Positions 51,792 through 60,097 of a stretch of DNA of 64,000 nt are shown here, in pieces. The stretch is taken from positions 2,722,501 to 2,786,500 of the forward strand of contig NZ_JAUTAR010000001.1 in assembly GCF_030818695.1 (NCBI RefSeq), in the 5' to 3' direction. This DNA comes from Chryseobacterium sp. SORGH_AS_0447. Its GTDB lineage: Bacteria > Bacteroidota > Bacteroidia > Flavobacteriales > Weeksellaceae. Position numbers and translations under genes: made by a program. Under the pieces are notes generated by a model, which had not been told where the DNA came from, did no database searches, and was given only the letters and a program-made list of their open reading frames with translations. Positions within the stretch are counted from its first letter, which is position 1; every line of letters starts with the position of its first letter.

Positions 51792-54374
51792 TATAAGAAT
51801 TCTCCTCAAAAGTATTATAAAATTATCTCATTTGCAACATTTGTTGGTCTCTTGTATGCCTGCAGCACTACCAAAAAAGTTCCGGATGGCGAATACCTGC
51901 TGGTAAAAAACAATTTTGAGTTTGAAGATAAAAAAGAACCTTTCGACAGTGAACTGAAAGGCTATGTACAGCAAAAGCCCAATAAAAGGCAGTTTCTTTT
52001 CATGCCATTGAGTTTATGGCTGTACAATGCCGCCAATCCCAAATATGATACGCTTCTTAACGAATACATGACGTATCCTAATGAAATGAGAAACCAGAAA
52101 TTGAGGGATTCTCTTTTCATTAAATACAATATGAACAGCGATATCGGAAAAAGCCTCTTTATCGATAGGCTGTACCACAATTGGGGCTCTGCTCCGGTTA
52201 TCCTCGATCAGACAAGAACTGAAAAAAGTGCAATATCGATTCAGAAAAGATTGACGTACAGAGGATATTGGGATGGTGAGGTGAAATACAAACAGGATCT
52301 GGATTCTGCGGCTAAAAAAGCGGCCGTTACGTATTTTATTACCCATAATGATCCTACGTACATTAAAGATTATTACTATAACATTACGGACAAAGATGTT
52401 AAAAGCATTTATCAGCAGCATTTAAGAGAAAGCCTTATAAGAAAAGGACAGATCCTGGATCAGACTGTATTGGAAAAAGAAGTCAACCGTATCAATGACC
52501 TGATGAGGGAATATGGTTACTACCGCTTTAATGCTTTGGGTGATGAGGTCGGCTTTGTAGCAGATTCTTTAAAAAGCACCAAGCAGGTTCCGTTAGTGAT
52601 GGAAGTTCATAAGGATTCTTTAGACAGTCCGTACAAAAAATCCACTATTGGCAATATAGATGTTGCCATCGTAGACGATATAAAAGATTTTCCTAAAAAT
52701 ACAAGGAAAGACAGTTTACGGGGAATCCGTTTTTATAAAACAGATAATAAATACGATTCCCGTGCAATCTGGAGAGCAATTATTGTAGGAAACAAGCAGG
52801 TCTATGATCAGAATAAACTCGATCTTACGAAGAGAAATATTCTGGCAATGAATAATTTCAGCATTTTGAAAGCGAGAGATTCTTTAAGACAGGGCGGCGG
52901 CACCAGTCCGAACGACAGTATTGTAGATGTAACTTATATCCTGAAACCATTACCTAAATATGATCTTAAAGTCGGATTGGACTTAAATTATTCCGAGGTG
53001 CTTAACTTTGGGGTCTCCCCTTCTGTGGATCTTATTACGAGAAATGTATTCGGTGGTGCGGAAAACCTTTCGACAAGCGTTTCCGGGACATTTGGACGTA
53101 TTGTAGATCCGAAGGATATCGATCGAAGAATTCTGGCTTATGAAATATCAGCACAGGCTTCCCTAAGCTTCCCGCGCCTGTTGCTGCCATTTAACTATTA
53201 TAAACTGATCCCAAAACGGTACAGCCCAACGTCGTCTATTGTTTTAGGAGTTTCCGATCAGAATAATATCGGTTTGGGAAGACTGAATTTCAATACCGGG
53301 CTAAACTATTTGGCTACCGTAAATGAAAAAGTAACCCATAGGCTGACCCTTTTCAATACACAACTCAGTTTAACAAAAAATAAAGATGCTTATTACAGCT
53401 ACTTTACCAGTGATAATGCCATCCGTGAAGAGTTTTTCAATGATTATTTTGTATCTAATCCCGATATTGCCCAGAAATTTAATTCCGGACAACTAAGCAT
53501 CGATCAGGTTTCCCAGCAGATCATCAATGACACAACATATCTTCAGGGACTTGATAAGCCGGGTTTAGATCGTTATATCGCTTTCATCGGAACTTTGGTA
53601 AATAAGGACCGGCAGACCCAGGATGTTTTAATTTCCTCATTGATTTACAATTTTACGTATAACGAAATCGGGAAAAAAGATTATCCAAACGCTTTTTATT
53701 TCAGTGGAAAAGTAGAGCTTGCCGGAAATATCTTCAGCATTTTTAATCAGAAAAGAAATGAAGGCGGAATTACCACCAGCCCGGAACGAACGATTTTCAA
53801 TATTCCTTACGCGCAGTTCGTAAAATTTGATTTTGATATCAGGAAGTACTTTAAATTCGGTGATAATACGTTAGCCCTCCGCCAGTTCGTTGGAATCGGG
53901 ATTCCTTACGGAAACTCGTCCAATATGCCGGTTATCCGTTCTTATTTTAATGGTGGACCTAATGATATCCGGGCATGGATACCGTTTGGAGGTCTTGGTC
54001 CCGCAGATTCGCAGGTCGACGAACGGGTACGTACATATATGACGGATAATTTAAAGTTAACAACCAATATTGAATTCAGAGTTCCCTTTAATGACACGTA
54101 TGAAGGCGCATTGTTTACAGACATTGGTAACATCTGGAGCCTTAAAAACTACAACAATGGCTATGGTGACGAGTTTAAGTTTAATAAATTTTTGAGACAG
54201 GTAGGAGTCGGAAGCGGTGTCGGACTAAGACTTAATATTGCATATATTAAAGTTAGACTTGATTTAGCTTATAAAATGTATGAACCCAACCGTCCGGACG
54301 GTGAGAGATGGCGTCTTAAATATTTCCAGCCATTTAAACCTACACTGAATATTGCCTTCGGATATCCTTTCTAA
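51777..54374 (+). CDS. tamL: TamL, BamA/TamA-family outer-membrane lipoprotein
   Basis: The 865 residues begin with an unusual N-terminus (MSCKHYKNSPQKYYK) and a lipoprotein signal (FATFVGLLYACSTTKKVPDG; Cys near 29). POTRA-like repeats cover about 30-400 and a 16-strand Omp85 barrel the rest, with the lid-lock-like motif GGPNDIRAW near 725 and a C-terminal FGYPF. TamL replaces TamA in Bacteroidota and pairs with TamB in envelope homeostasis. No tamB-like gene follows here, although tamB is often adjacent. Confidence 0.88.
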   Translation: MSCKHYKNSPQKYYKIISFATFVGLLYACSTTKKVPDGEYLLVKNNFEFEDKKEPFDSELKGYVQQKPNKRQFLFMPLSLWLYNAANPKYDTLLNEYMTYPNEMRNQKLRDSLFIKYNMNSDIGKSLFIDRLYHNWGSAPVILDQTRTEKSAISIQKRLTYRGYWDGEVKYKQDLDSAAKKAAVTYFITHNDPTYIKDYYYNITDKDVKSIYQQHLRESLIRKGQILDQTVLEKEVNRINDLMREYGYYRFNALGDEVGFVADSLKSTKQVPLVMEVHKDSLDSPYKKSTIGNIDVAIVDDIKDFPKNTRKDSLRGIRFYKTDNKYDSRAIWRAIIVGNKQVYDQNKLDLTKRNILAMNNFSILKARDSLRQGGGTSPNDSIVDVTYILKPLPKYDLKVGLDLNYSEVLNFGVSPSVDLITRNVFGGAENLSTSVSGTFGRIVDPKDIDRRILAYEISAQASLSFPRLLLPFNYYKLIPKRYSPTSSIVLGVSDQNNIGLGRLNFNTGLNYLATVNEKVTHRLTLFNTQLSLTKNKDAYYSYFTSDNAIREEFFNDYFVSNPDIAQKFNSGQLSIDQVSQQIINDTTYLQGLDKPGLDRYIAFIGTLVNKDRQTQDVLISSLIYNFTYNEIGKKDYPNAFYFSGKVELAGNIFSIFNQKRNEGGITTSPERTIFNIPYAQFVKFDFDIRKYFKFGDNTLALRQFVGIGIPYGNSSNMPVIRSYFNGGPNDIRAWIPFGGLGPADSQVDERVRTYMTDNLKLTTNIEFRVPFNDTYEGALFTDIGNIWSLKNYNNGYGDEFKFNKFLRQVGVGSGVGLRLNIAYIKVRLDLAYKMYEPNRPDGERWRLKYFQPFKPTLNIAFGYPF
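51817..51848 (-). promoter_or_regulatory. promoter of the SpoU methyltransferase
   Basis: On the minus strand GTTG (plus 51845-51848), 20 nt and TACTTTTG (plus 51817-51824) fit the consensus with one mismatch. The promoter lies within the tamL coding region. Confidence 0.55.
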
Positions 54375-54715
54375 AAAATTATTTCATAAACGAACGGAAA
54401 TAAATCTGGAAAGATTGCGTAAGTACACTATGGTAGTTTGCGTCAAACTTTCATCTCATATCAAATAGATGTGAAGGGCAAAAGACGAACGAAAGAAGCC
54501 GCAAAATTGCCACCTATATTTTAGATGAGTATTGAATAAAAGTCTTGGTAAATAAATCTGGTATAAATGATTTTTCAAAATGGACAGATATTGAAATTCC
54601 CTTTTTGAGTGAAGAAGAACCATTTTTTTCAATTAGCTGATCTTTTTTTATGAACTTCAGAATTTAGTTTAATTATAATTCAATCTCCTAAAATGAATAA
54701 ATCGAAATTGATTGC
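54375..54715. other. intergenic region with a decayed reading frame
   Basis: The 341 bases between convergent tamL and sanA-like genes show no strong terminator. The plus strand carries a coding-like remnant (see 54437-54640). The last 75 bases are plain AT-rich DNA. Confidence 0.5.
54437..54640 (+). pseudogene. possible gene remnant interrupted by a stop
   Basis: One plus-strand frame reads protein-like for about 32 residues (ending RKIATYILDEY), meets TGA at 54533, and continues in the same frame with KVLVNKSGINDFSKWTDIEI and PFLSEEEPFF to a final TGA. There is no start codon in a plausible place. The composition looks like the tail of a real protein. The family is not recognised. Confidence 0.35.
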
Positions 54716-55333
54716 CTAATCCGGTGAAATTCCCAAAGCAAAATACACAACCGCCACTGTTCTCGCAAGAATCTCTCTGAACTGGTTTCTGTAATAGCTT
54801 TCAGGTTTTGTAACATCCTGCGCATCAAATCCTAAAGCATTCATATTGTTGTTTCTGGCAAAAAGAAGCGCCCGGAGGTTATGAAACCCCTGGGAAACAA
54901 TAATCACATTGTCTTTATGGTATACATCTTTGCAGCGAAGAATACTTTTATGAGTATTAAAACCTTTTGGATCTTCAATAATAATGTCTTCCGGAACGCC
55001 TTCCTGATAAATCAGATAAGTTTTCATAGCCGCAGGCTCGTCGTAACCTTTGCTCTTTTCTCCGCTTACCAGAATTTTCCGAATTTTCCCGTGATGATAC
55101 AGTAAAGCCGCCGCATCCATTCTTTTTGTAAAATACGGATTGGACACTCCTGATCTCATTTTTGGGGAAGTTCCCAGAACAAGGGCGACTTCACGGGGAG
55201 GGATTTTGGAGATTTTAGTATAAGTCCTACCATCTGTTAGGGCGAAAACCCAGGCATTGGCAAGACATATCAACAGAATTCCTATTTCTATTGATATGAA
55301 TATTAGATTAAATATGTTTTTTATTATTCTCAA
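54716..55333 (-). CDS. SanA/YdcF-like DUF218 membrane protein
   Basis: The 205 residues have one N-terminal membrane anchor (about 9-32) and a DUF218 domain with ALVLGTSPKMRSG (near 50), the substrate loop DAAALLYHHGKI, and NVIIVSQGFHNLRALLFAR (near 142). SanA in E. coli affects envelope permeability to vancomycin at high temperature. It overlaps the ferredoxin-reductase gene by 4 bp and is therefore co-translated. Confidence 0.85.
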   Translation of the reverse strand: MRIIKNIFNLIFISIEIGILLICLANAWVFALTDGRTYTKISKIPPREVALVLGTSPKMRSGVSNPYFTKRMDAAALLYHHGKIRKILVSGEKSKGYDEPAAMKTYLIYQEGVPEDIIIEDPKGFNTHKSILRCKDVYHKDNVIIVSQGFHNLRALLFARNNNMNALGFDAQDVTKPESYYRNQFREILARTVAVVYFALGISPD

Positions 55334-56454
55334 CTAAGATCAAAGTTAAGCTTTATTTTCCTGCTTTTTGCAATAGACATACAAGCTAAAATATGTCCTT
55401 TTCCCTCTTCTTTTTCAGTCAGGTATTCGTTTTCCAGCAATTCTACTTCGCCTTCTTCCAGAATACATTCGCAGCTTCCGCAAATCCCGGATTTGCAGGA
55501 ATAAGGTACAGGAAATTTTTGGATTAACAGCTGCTGAAGAATTTTTTCTTTATTGTCCGGCAGTGTGGTATCATAGATCCTACCTAGCAAATTGAATTCC
55601 ACTTTTACATTTTCAATCAGAGGAAACTCTTTTTCTACGGGATAAATATCATCATTAAATTCTTCAAACAGTTCAAAGTGAATGTTTTTCTTCGGAATTC
55701 CGTGATGGTAGCAGGCATTCGCCAGTGTTTTGATCATCTCCCCTTTTCCGCAGATCAGCACTTCATCCACCGCATCCCAGATCGTAGATTCTTCATCGGT
55801 ATCATCCAGGTGAAGGATCTGGTTGATGATGAGACTTAATTTTTTATCATCCAGCCTGCCGTGAAAGAAGCTGTTGGATGTCCTTTCCTTTGAATAAAAA
55901 TAAAAGATCTGAAGCCGGTCATTGTACTCTTTGGCAAGATGGTCCAGCTCGTCTCTGAAAATCAGTTCTTCCGAACTCTTGTTCCCGAAAAAAAGGAATA
56001 ATCTTGTCCGGGGTTCATTATACAGGATATTTTTAAAATGGCTTAAAATCGGGGTAATGCCAATTCCTGCCGCAAAACCTACAATGGTTCTGAATTCGCT
56101 AGGCTTGGAGACCAGTGTAAATCTTCCGGCCGGTTCGCTTACCCAAAGCTCATCGCCTACCTGATAATTTTCAGACAGGTGTGCGGCAGCTCCTTCCGGA
56201 GAATTAATTTTAATTCCCAATGCTATTTTTTGCTCATAAGGTGCAGAAGTCATTGAGTAATCATGAATCACTTCCTTATCCGGAGCCTTAAATTTTATGC
56301 TTACAAACTGCCCTGCTTCAAACTCAAAATTCCGTTTCAAATGCTCCGAAATTTCAAATTCCAGGGAAAAAGTATTTTTGGTAAGTTCTTCCTTTTTCGC
56401 TATTTTTAGCCGATGAAACTGCGTCAGTTTCCCTTTATAGATGTGTTGTTCCAT
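55330..56454 (-). CDS. ferredoxin-type oxidoreductase (PaaE-like: FAD, NAD(P), 2Fe-2S)
   Basis: The 374 residues carry an FAD domain (DYSMTSAPY near 65), an NAD(P) domain (GFAAGIGITPILSHF near 127, LICGKGEM near 235), and a C-terminal plant-type 2Fe-2S ferredoxin whose ligands fit C-x4-C-x2-C in CKSGICGSC, with the last Cys in ILACMS. It passes electrons from NAD(P)H to an oxygenase or desaturase. No oxygenase is in the window, so the partner is unknown. Confidence 0.88.
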   Translation of the reverse strand: MEQHIYKGKLTQFHRLKIAKKEELTKNTFSLEFEISEHLKRNFEFEAGQFVSIKFKAPDKEVIHDYSMTSAPYEQKIALGIKINSPEGAAAHLSENYQVGDELWVSEPAGRFTLVSKPSEFRTIVGFAAGIGITPILSHFKNILYNEPRTRLFLFFGNKSSEELIFRDELDHLAKEYNDRLQIFYFYSKERTSNSFFHGRLDDKKLSLIINQILHLDDTDEESTIWDAVDEVLICGKGEMIKTLANACYHHGIPKKNIHFELFEEFNDDIYPVEKEFPLIENVKVEFNLLGRIYDTTLPDNKEKILQQLLIQKFPVPYSCKSGICGSCECILEEGEVELLENEYLTEKEEGKGHILACMSIAKSRKIKLNFDLS

Positions 56455-56486
56455 AACTTCAACTCAAAAATAAATAAAAAATAATT

Positions 56487-57041
56487 ATGAAAAAGATAAT
56501 TTTAGCTACGCTTGTTCTTTTTGCTTTGGCAAGCTGTAAAAAGGAGAGCCAAAAAACTGAAGAAAATTTGGGATCAGCAGATTCTACGGCAGTTTCTAAA
56601 GAAGCCGAAGCTCCGAAAGTTGAATTGAAAGAAATTTCCCAACAGGAACTTGTGCAGCATTTATCCAAAAAGGATGATACCCTATACGTCACCAATTTTT
56701 TTGCAACCTGGTGTGGCCCATGCATGATGGAAATTCCGCATTTTAAGAAAAAAATGCAGGAACTGAATGGCAAGCCGGTGAAATTTACCTTTGTCGATAT
56801 TCTTGATAAAACTGCCTGGAAAGATAAAGTTCCGGCATTTGCCAAAGAAAACGGACTTGAAAACCATATCGTCCTAGTGGATGAATCTAAATTTGACAAT
56901 ACCTTTTTTTCCAATTTTGAAACATGGAAAGGCAATGGAATTCCTTTTACCTATTTCAGAAAAGGAAGTAAAACTGATGAAATTGAAGGTTCCATGTCCG
57001 AAGAAATGCTGAATGAAAAAATTAATGCGTTCTTAAAATAA
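56487..57041 (+). CDS. TlpA-like thioredoxin-fold lipoprotein
   Basis: The 184 residues begin with a lipoprotein signal (MKKIILATLVLFALASCKK; Cys at 17). A charged linker leads to a thioredoxin domain with active site ATWCGPCMME (near 72-77) and the cis-Pro in GIPFTYF. It reduces or exchanges disulfides in the periplasm. It starts 32 bases from the divergent reductase gene and is followed after 19 bases by an ABC permease. Confidence 0.9.
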   Translation: MKKIILATLVLFALASCKKESQKTEENLGSADSTAVSKEAEAPKVELKEISQQELVQHLSKKDDTLYVTNFFATWCGPCMMEIPHFKKKMQELNGKPVKFTFVDILDKTAWKDKVPAFAKENGLENHIVLVDESKFDNTFFSNFETWKGNGIPFTYFRKGSKTDEIEGSMSEEMLNEKINAFLK

Positions 57042-57060
57042 TCTGAGAATTATTTCAAAA

Positions 57061-58032
57061 ATGTCTGATAAATTCAAAATCCTGTGTTTATGTTTATGGA
57101 TTGCAATAATTGTAATGGCAGTCATTAATCTGAACACAGGATTTTTAAGTTTAAACGTTAATGACTTCCTGGGTGAATCTGCCAACAGCCAGATTGCAGA
57201 GATCCGAATCAACCGCGTTCTGGTGATGCTGCTGGCAGGAATTTCCATTCCGACATCCGGGTTTCTGATGCAGGAATACTTTCAGAATCCTCTGGCCGGG
57301 CCGGATATTCTCGGGATTACTTCGGTGGCGAGTTTATCAGTGGCATTTTATATTTTCTTTTCCCACGATATTCTTCTTCCGGAATTCCTACAAAACAGTT
57401 TCTTGAGCTTATCGGCCATTGCCGGAAGCTTACTGCTGATGCTCATTCTGCTTTTCATGTCGAAGCGATTCCAGGACAAATCGTATCTGGTTATTTTTGG
57501 ATTTTTGGTTTCGGCATTCGCGGGAGCTATTGTTTCGCTGCTTCAGTTTTATGCAGAAAATCAAAGCCTGAAAAACTACATTTTATGGTCTTTCGGAGCC
57601 AATAACATGGTTTCAAGGAATCAGATCTATGTCCTGGCCATTTTAATAGCAGGCGGATTATGGATTTGTTTCAATACGATAAAACCTCTAATAGGTAATT
57701 CTTTAGGCATCTCCTATGCTCAAAGCCTAGGGGTAAACCTGAACCGCTTAAAGATCTCCATTATTATTGCCTCTGCCCTGCTTTCGGCTTCCGTTACCGC
57801 TTTTTTAGGCCCGATCTTGTTTATTGGGATTATCGTCCCGCATTTCTGCCGGCTGATTTACAACCCTTCAAAGCTGTGGCAGCAATGGATCCTAAATATG
57901 TTCTTAGGAATGCTGGTTATGCTCTTATTCTCAGTTATTGCAGAGAAAACACAGATTCCTCTAAATGTTATCAGCTCTGTTTTCGGAATCCCGGTAATTC
58001 TGGTGATGCTTTTGAAACAGAATAAGGTTTAA
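57061..58032 (+). CDS. FecCD-type ABC transporter permease (iron siderophore/cobalamin)
   Basis: The 323 residues make about nine membrane helices. Family motifs are IRINRVLVMLLAGISI (near 48), NPLAGPDILGITS (near 80) and AFLGPILFIGIIVPHFCRLI (near 247, the coupling helix region). It moves siderophore-iron or cobalamin across the inner membrane. The binding protein gene is absent here and the ATPase is 432 bases away, past a small gene. Confidence 0.93.
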   Translation: MSDKFKILCLCLWIAIIVMAVINLNTGFLSLNVNDFLGESANSQIAEIRINRVLVMLLAGISIPTSGFLMQEYFQNPLAGPDILGITSVASLSVAFYIFFSHDILLPEFLQNSFLSLSAIAGSLLLMLILLFMSKRFQDKSYLVIFGFLVSAFAGAIVSLLQFYAENQSLKNYILWSFGANNMVSRNQIYVLAILIAGGLWICFNTIKPLIGNSLGISYAQSLGVNLNRLKISIIIASALLSASVTAFLGPILFIGIIVPHFCRLIYNPSKLWQQWILNMFLGMLVMLLFSVIAEKTQIPLNVISSVFGIPVILVMLLKQNKV

Positions 58033-58174
58033 ATATCTATATCAGATGTCTAGAATATTTACTTTAAATAATAATATATACATTAGCTTGTCATTCTGTA
58101 AGAATCCAAACTAATCTGATGGAAATAATTTGACGGAATAAATTGAATTCAAAATATATTGTTAGATAATACTA

Positions 58175-58462
58175 ATGAAAATAACGATAACACAAGTACA
58201 ACTGATCATCGCAAACATCTTTTTGATTGTATTAAGTTTTGTACTCTTGGAGTATTCAAAAATGTTTAGAATGAGTCAGGAGAAACATTGGATTTATTCG
58301 TATGGCCATAATTGGTGGTTTATGGTAGCAATACCTTCAGCGTTTTGGGTATCCTTAATTTCAGGAGCATATAGTTTATGGAAAGTCAAAAAGTACAAAT
58401 TTCTGTATTTTATTTTTAGTATAGTTCCTCTTTTAATCTTTATTACGATCATTTCTATTTAA
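58175..58462 (+). CDS. small membrane protein, orphan
   Basis: The 95 residues have three hydrophobic helices (LIIANIFLIVLSFVLLEYS, MVAIPSAFWVSLISGAYSLW, FLYFIFSIVPLLIFITIISI) and an aromatic loop (HWIYSYGHNWW). I recognise no family. It is markedly AT-rich, is preceded by 142 non-coding bases, and lies between two subunits of one transporter, so it looks inserted. Confidence 0.55.
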   Translation: MKITITQVQLIIANIFLIVLSFVLLEYSKMFRMSQEKHWIYSYGHNWWFMVAIPSAFWVSLISGAYSLWKVKKYKFLYFIFSIVPLLIFITIISI

Positions 58463-58464
58463 GT

Positions 58465-59388
58465 ATGCATCTAAAAATACAACAGGCAGACATCGGCTAC
58501 AACAAAACCTTACTTTCAAATGTGGACACCCATTTGAACCTGGGAGAAGTAGGCCTGCTGATCGGGAATAACGGCGTTGGGAAAACCACTTTAATTAAAT
58601 CCATTTTACATCAGATCAATTTACTGAAAGGAGATATTTTCATTAAAGACAAAAACATTAAACATTTTTCCGTAAAAGAAATTGCAGAACAGATCGCCGT
58701 CGTTTTTTCAACATCGCTTGTTCCACATAATTATACGGTTGAAGACCTTATTTCACTGGGAAAATACATTTACTATCCCTTCTATTTCGAACTGAAAAAA
58801 GAAGACCGGGAAGAAGTTTCCCACATTATTGAAGAACTGGATCTATCACAGTATAAACACACCCTGCTCAAAAATCTTTCAGATGGAAATCTCCAGAAAG
58901 CATTTATTGGGCGAGCCATTACGCAGAATGCTCCTATCATCATTTTGGATGAACCCACGACCCATCTCGACGAAAAAAATAAGATCATCATCCTCAAAAC
59001 ACTTAGAAAGCTGGCTAAGGAGCAAAATAAGCTGATCCTCTTCTCTTCCCACGACTGGCGGCTGGCAAAAGAATTTGCCGATAAGATCTGGTATGTAAAA
59101 CAAGGAGCCTTGTATTCAGGAATTGTGGAAGATATTCTGCTTCAGCATACCGAATTGCTGAATCCTACCCTGTTTGAAATTAACGAAGAGTTCGTCCCTC
59201 CTAAAATTACAGCACCGGATACGCATAAGGAAATGCTGTATTCCCTGCTCCAGAAAAACTTTCAGAAAGACCTTTCAGCACTTCAATTCGAACTTAGAGA
59301 TCCTATTTGGTTAATTACTCATCATTCATCTATACACCTATGCGAATCTTTTGAAGAAATTGTTAAATTCGTGAAAACCATTCATTAG
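58465..59388 (+). CDS. ABC transporter ATPase (iron siderophore/cobalamin type)
   Basis: The 307 residues have Walker A in IGNNGVGKTTLIKS (near 35), signature LSDGNLQKAFIGRAI (LSDG instead of the usual LSGG, near 140), Walker B in PIIILDEPTTHLD and the switch His in SSHDW. An extra C-terminal domain of about 80 residues has no transport motif. It powers the FecCD-type permease encoded upstream. Confidence 0.92.
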   Translation: MHLKIQQADIGYNKTLLSNVDTHLNLGEVGLLIGNNGVGKTTLIKSILHQINLLKGDIFIKDKNIKHFSVKEIAEQIAVVFSTSLVPHNYTVEDLISLGKYIYYPFYFELKKEDREEVSHIIEELDLSQYKHTLLKNLSDGNLQKAFIGRAITQNAPIIILDEPTTHLDEKNKIIILKTLRKLAKEQNKLILFSSHDWRLAKEFADKIWYVKQGALYSGIVEDILLQHTELLNPTLFEINEEFVPPKITAPDTHKEMLYSLLQKNFQKDLSALQFELRDPIWLITHHSSIHLCESFEEIVKFVKTIH

Positions 59389-59414
59389 TACGTACTTTTA
59401 ATTAAATAAGTCAT

Positions 59415-59434
59415 ATATTATGCATGCATAATAT
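59415..59434. promoter_or_regulatory. 20-bp palindromic operator, site 1
   Basis: ATATTATGCATGCATAATAT is a perfect palindrome. It lies about 118 bases before the MarR gene and 83 bp (centre to centre) from site 2, close to eight helical turns. Confidence 0.75.
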
Positions 59435-59497
59435 TATGCTAGTCATATAAATTAACATTCTCATTTCCATTGTGTTAACAAATTTTAACGCAAATAA

Positions 59498-59517
59498 ATA
59501 CTATGCATGCATAATAT
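59498..59517. promoter_or_regulatory. palindromic operator, site 2
   Basis: ATACTATGCATGCATAATAT differs from site 1 at one base. It ends just before the -7 element of the MarR gene, where a bound dimer would exclude RNA polymerase. Confidence 0.75.
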
Positions 59518-59521
59518 TTAC

Positions 59522-59529
59522 TAAATTTG
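59522..59529 (+). promoter_or_regulatory. -7 element of the MarR gene
   Basis: TAAATTTG matches TAnnTTTG exactly, 22 bases before the start codon, with operator site 2 in the spacer region. Confidence 0.6.
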
Positions 59530-59551
59530 GTTTAGAACCTTTCAGCAGAAA

Positions 59552-60004
59552 ATGATGGATAACAATAAAGAAAAAATAGAGAACGTAGATTTAATTTTAA
59601 AGCAGACCTGGCTGGCCGTTTCGAAGATGTATACCGAACTGGCTCAGGAGCACGATTCTACGGCAGTTCAGGCCCTTACTCTTTTAAAAATAGATCCGAA
59701 AGAAGGTACAAGAAGTACAAACCTGGGTCCAAAGATGGCGATCGAACCGACTTCGCTTACCCGGATCATCAAGCTTCTCGAAGACAATGGCTATATCTAC
59801 AAGGAAAAAACGACCACCGATAAACGGGAGGTTATTATAAAGCTTACAGATAAAGGTTTGAATTCCAGAAATATGTCTAAAGAAGTGGTTGTCAACTTCA
59901 ATAAAAAGGTGATGGAAAAAATTTCACCTGAAAAGCTGGAAACCTTTAAAGAAGTCATGAGTGAAATCATGAAAATCGCATCGGATATCAACAATAGAAA
60001 ATAA
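59552..60004 (+). CDS. MarR-family transcriptional regulator
   Basis: The 150 residues have the MarR winged helix: recognition segment KMAIEPTSLTRIIKLLEDNG (near 67) and wing KEKTTTDKREVIIKLTDKG (near 90), flanked by dimerisation helices. It heads the transcript leading to beta-oxidation genes, and paired palindromes stand in its promoter. Repression of itself and the fatty-acid genes, released by an acyl-CoA, is a likely model (inference). Start codons at 59552 and 59555 are both possible. Confidence 0.88.
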   Translation: MMDNNKEKIENVDLILKQTWLAVSKMYTELAQEHDSTAVQALTLLKIDPKEGTRSTNLGPKMAIEPTSLTRIIKLLEDNGYIYKEKTTTDKREVIIKLTDKGLNSRNMSKEVVVNFNKKVMEKISPEKLETFKEVMSEIMKIASDINNRK

Positions 60005-60097
60005 AGGTCCGTTCCGTGTTTAATGATTAAATGAAAAAATAACCGGAACTGATGAAGCCATTACATTTTTACAGATAATAACTAAAAATAAATATTA

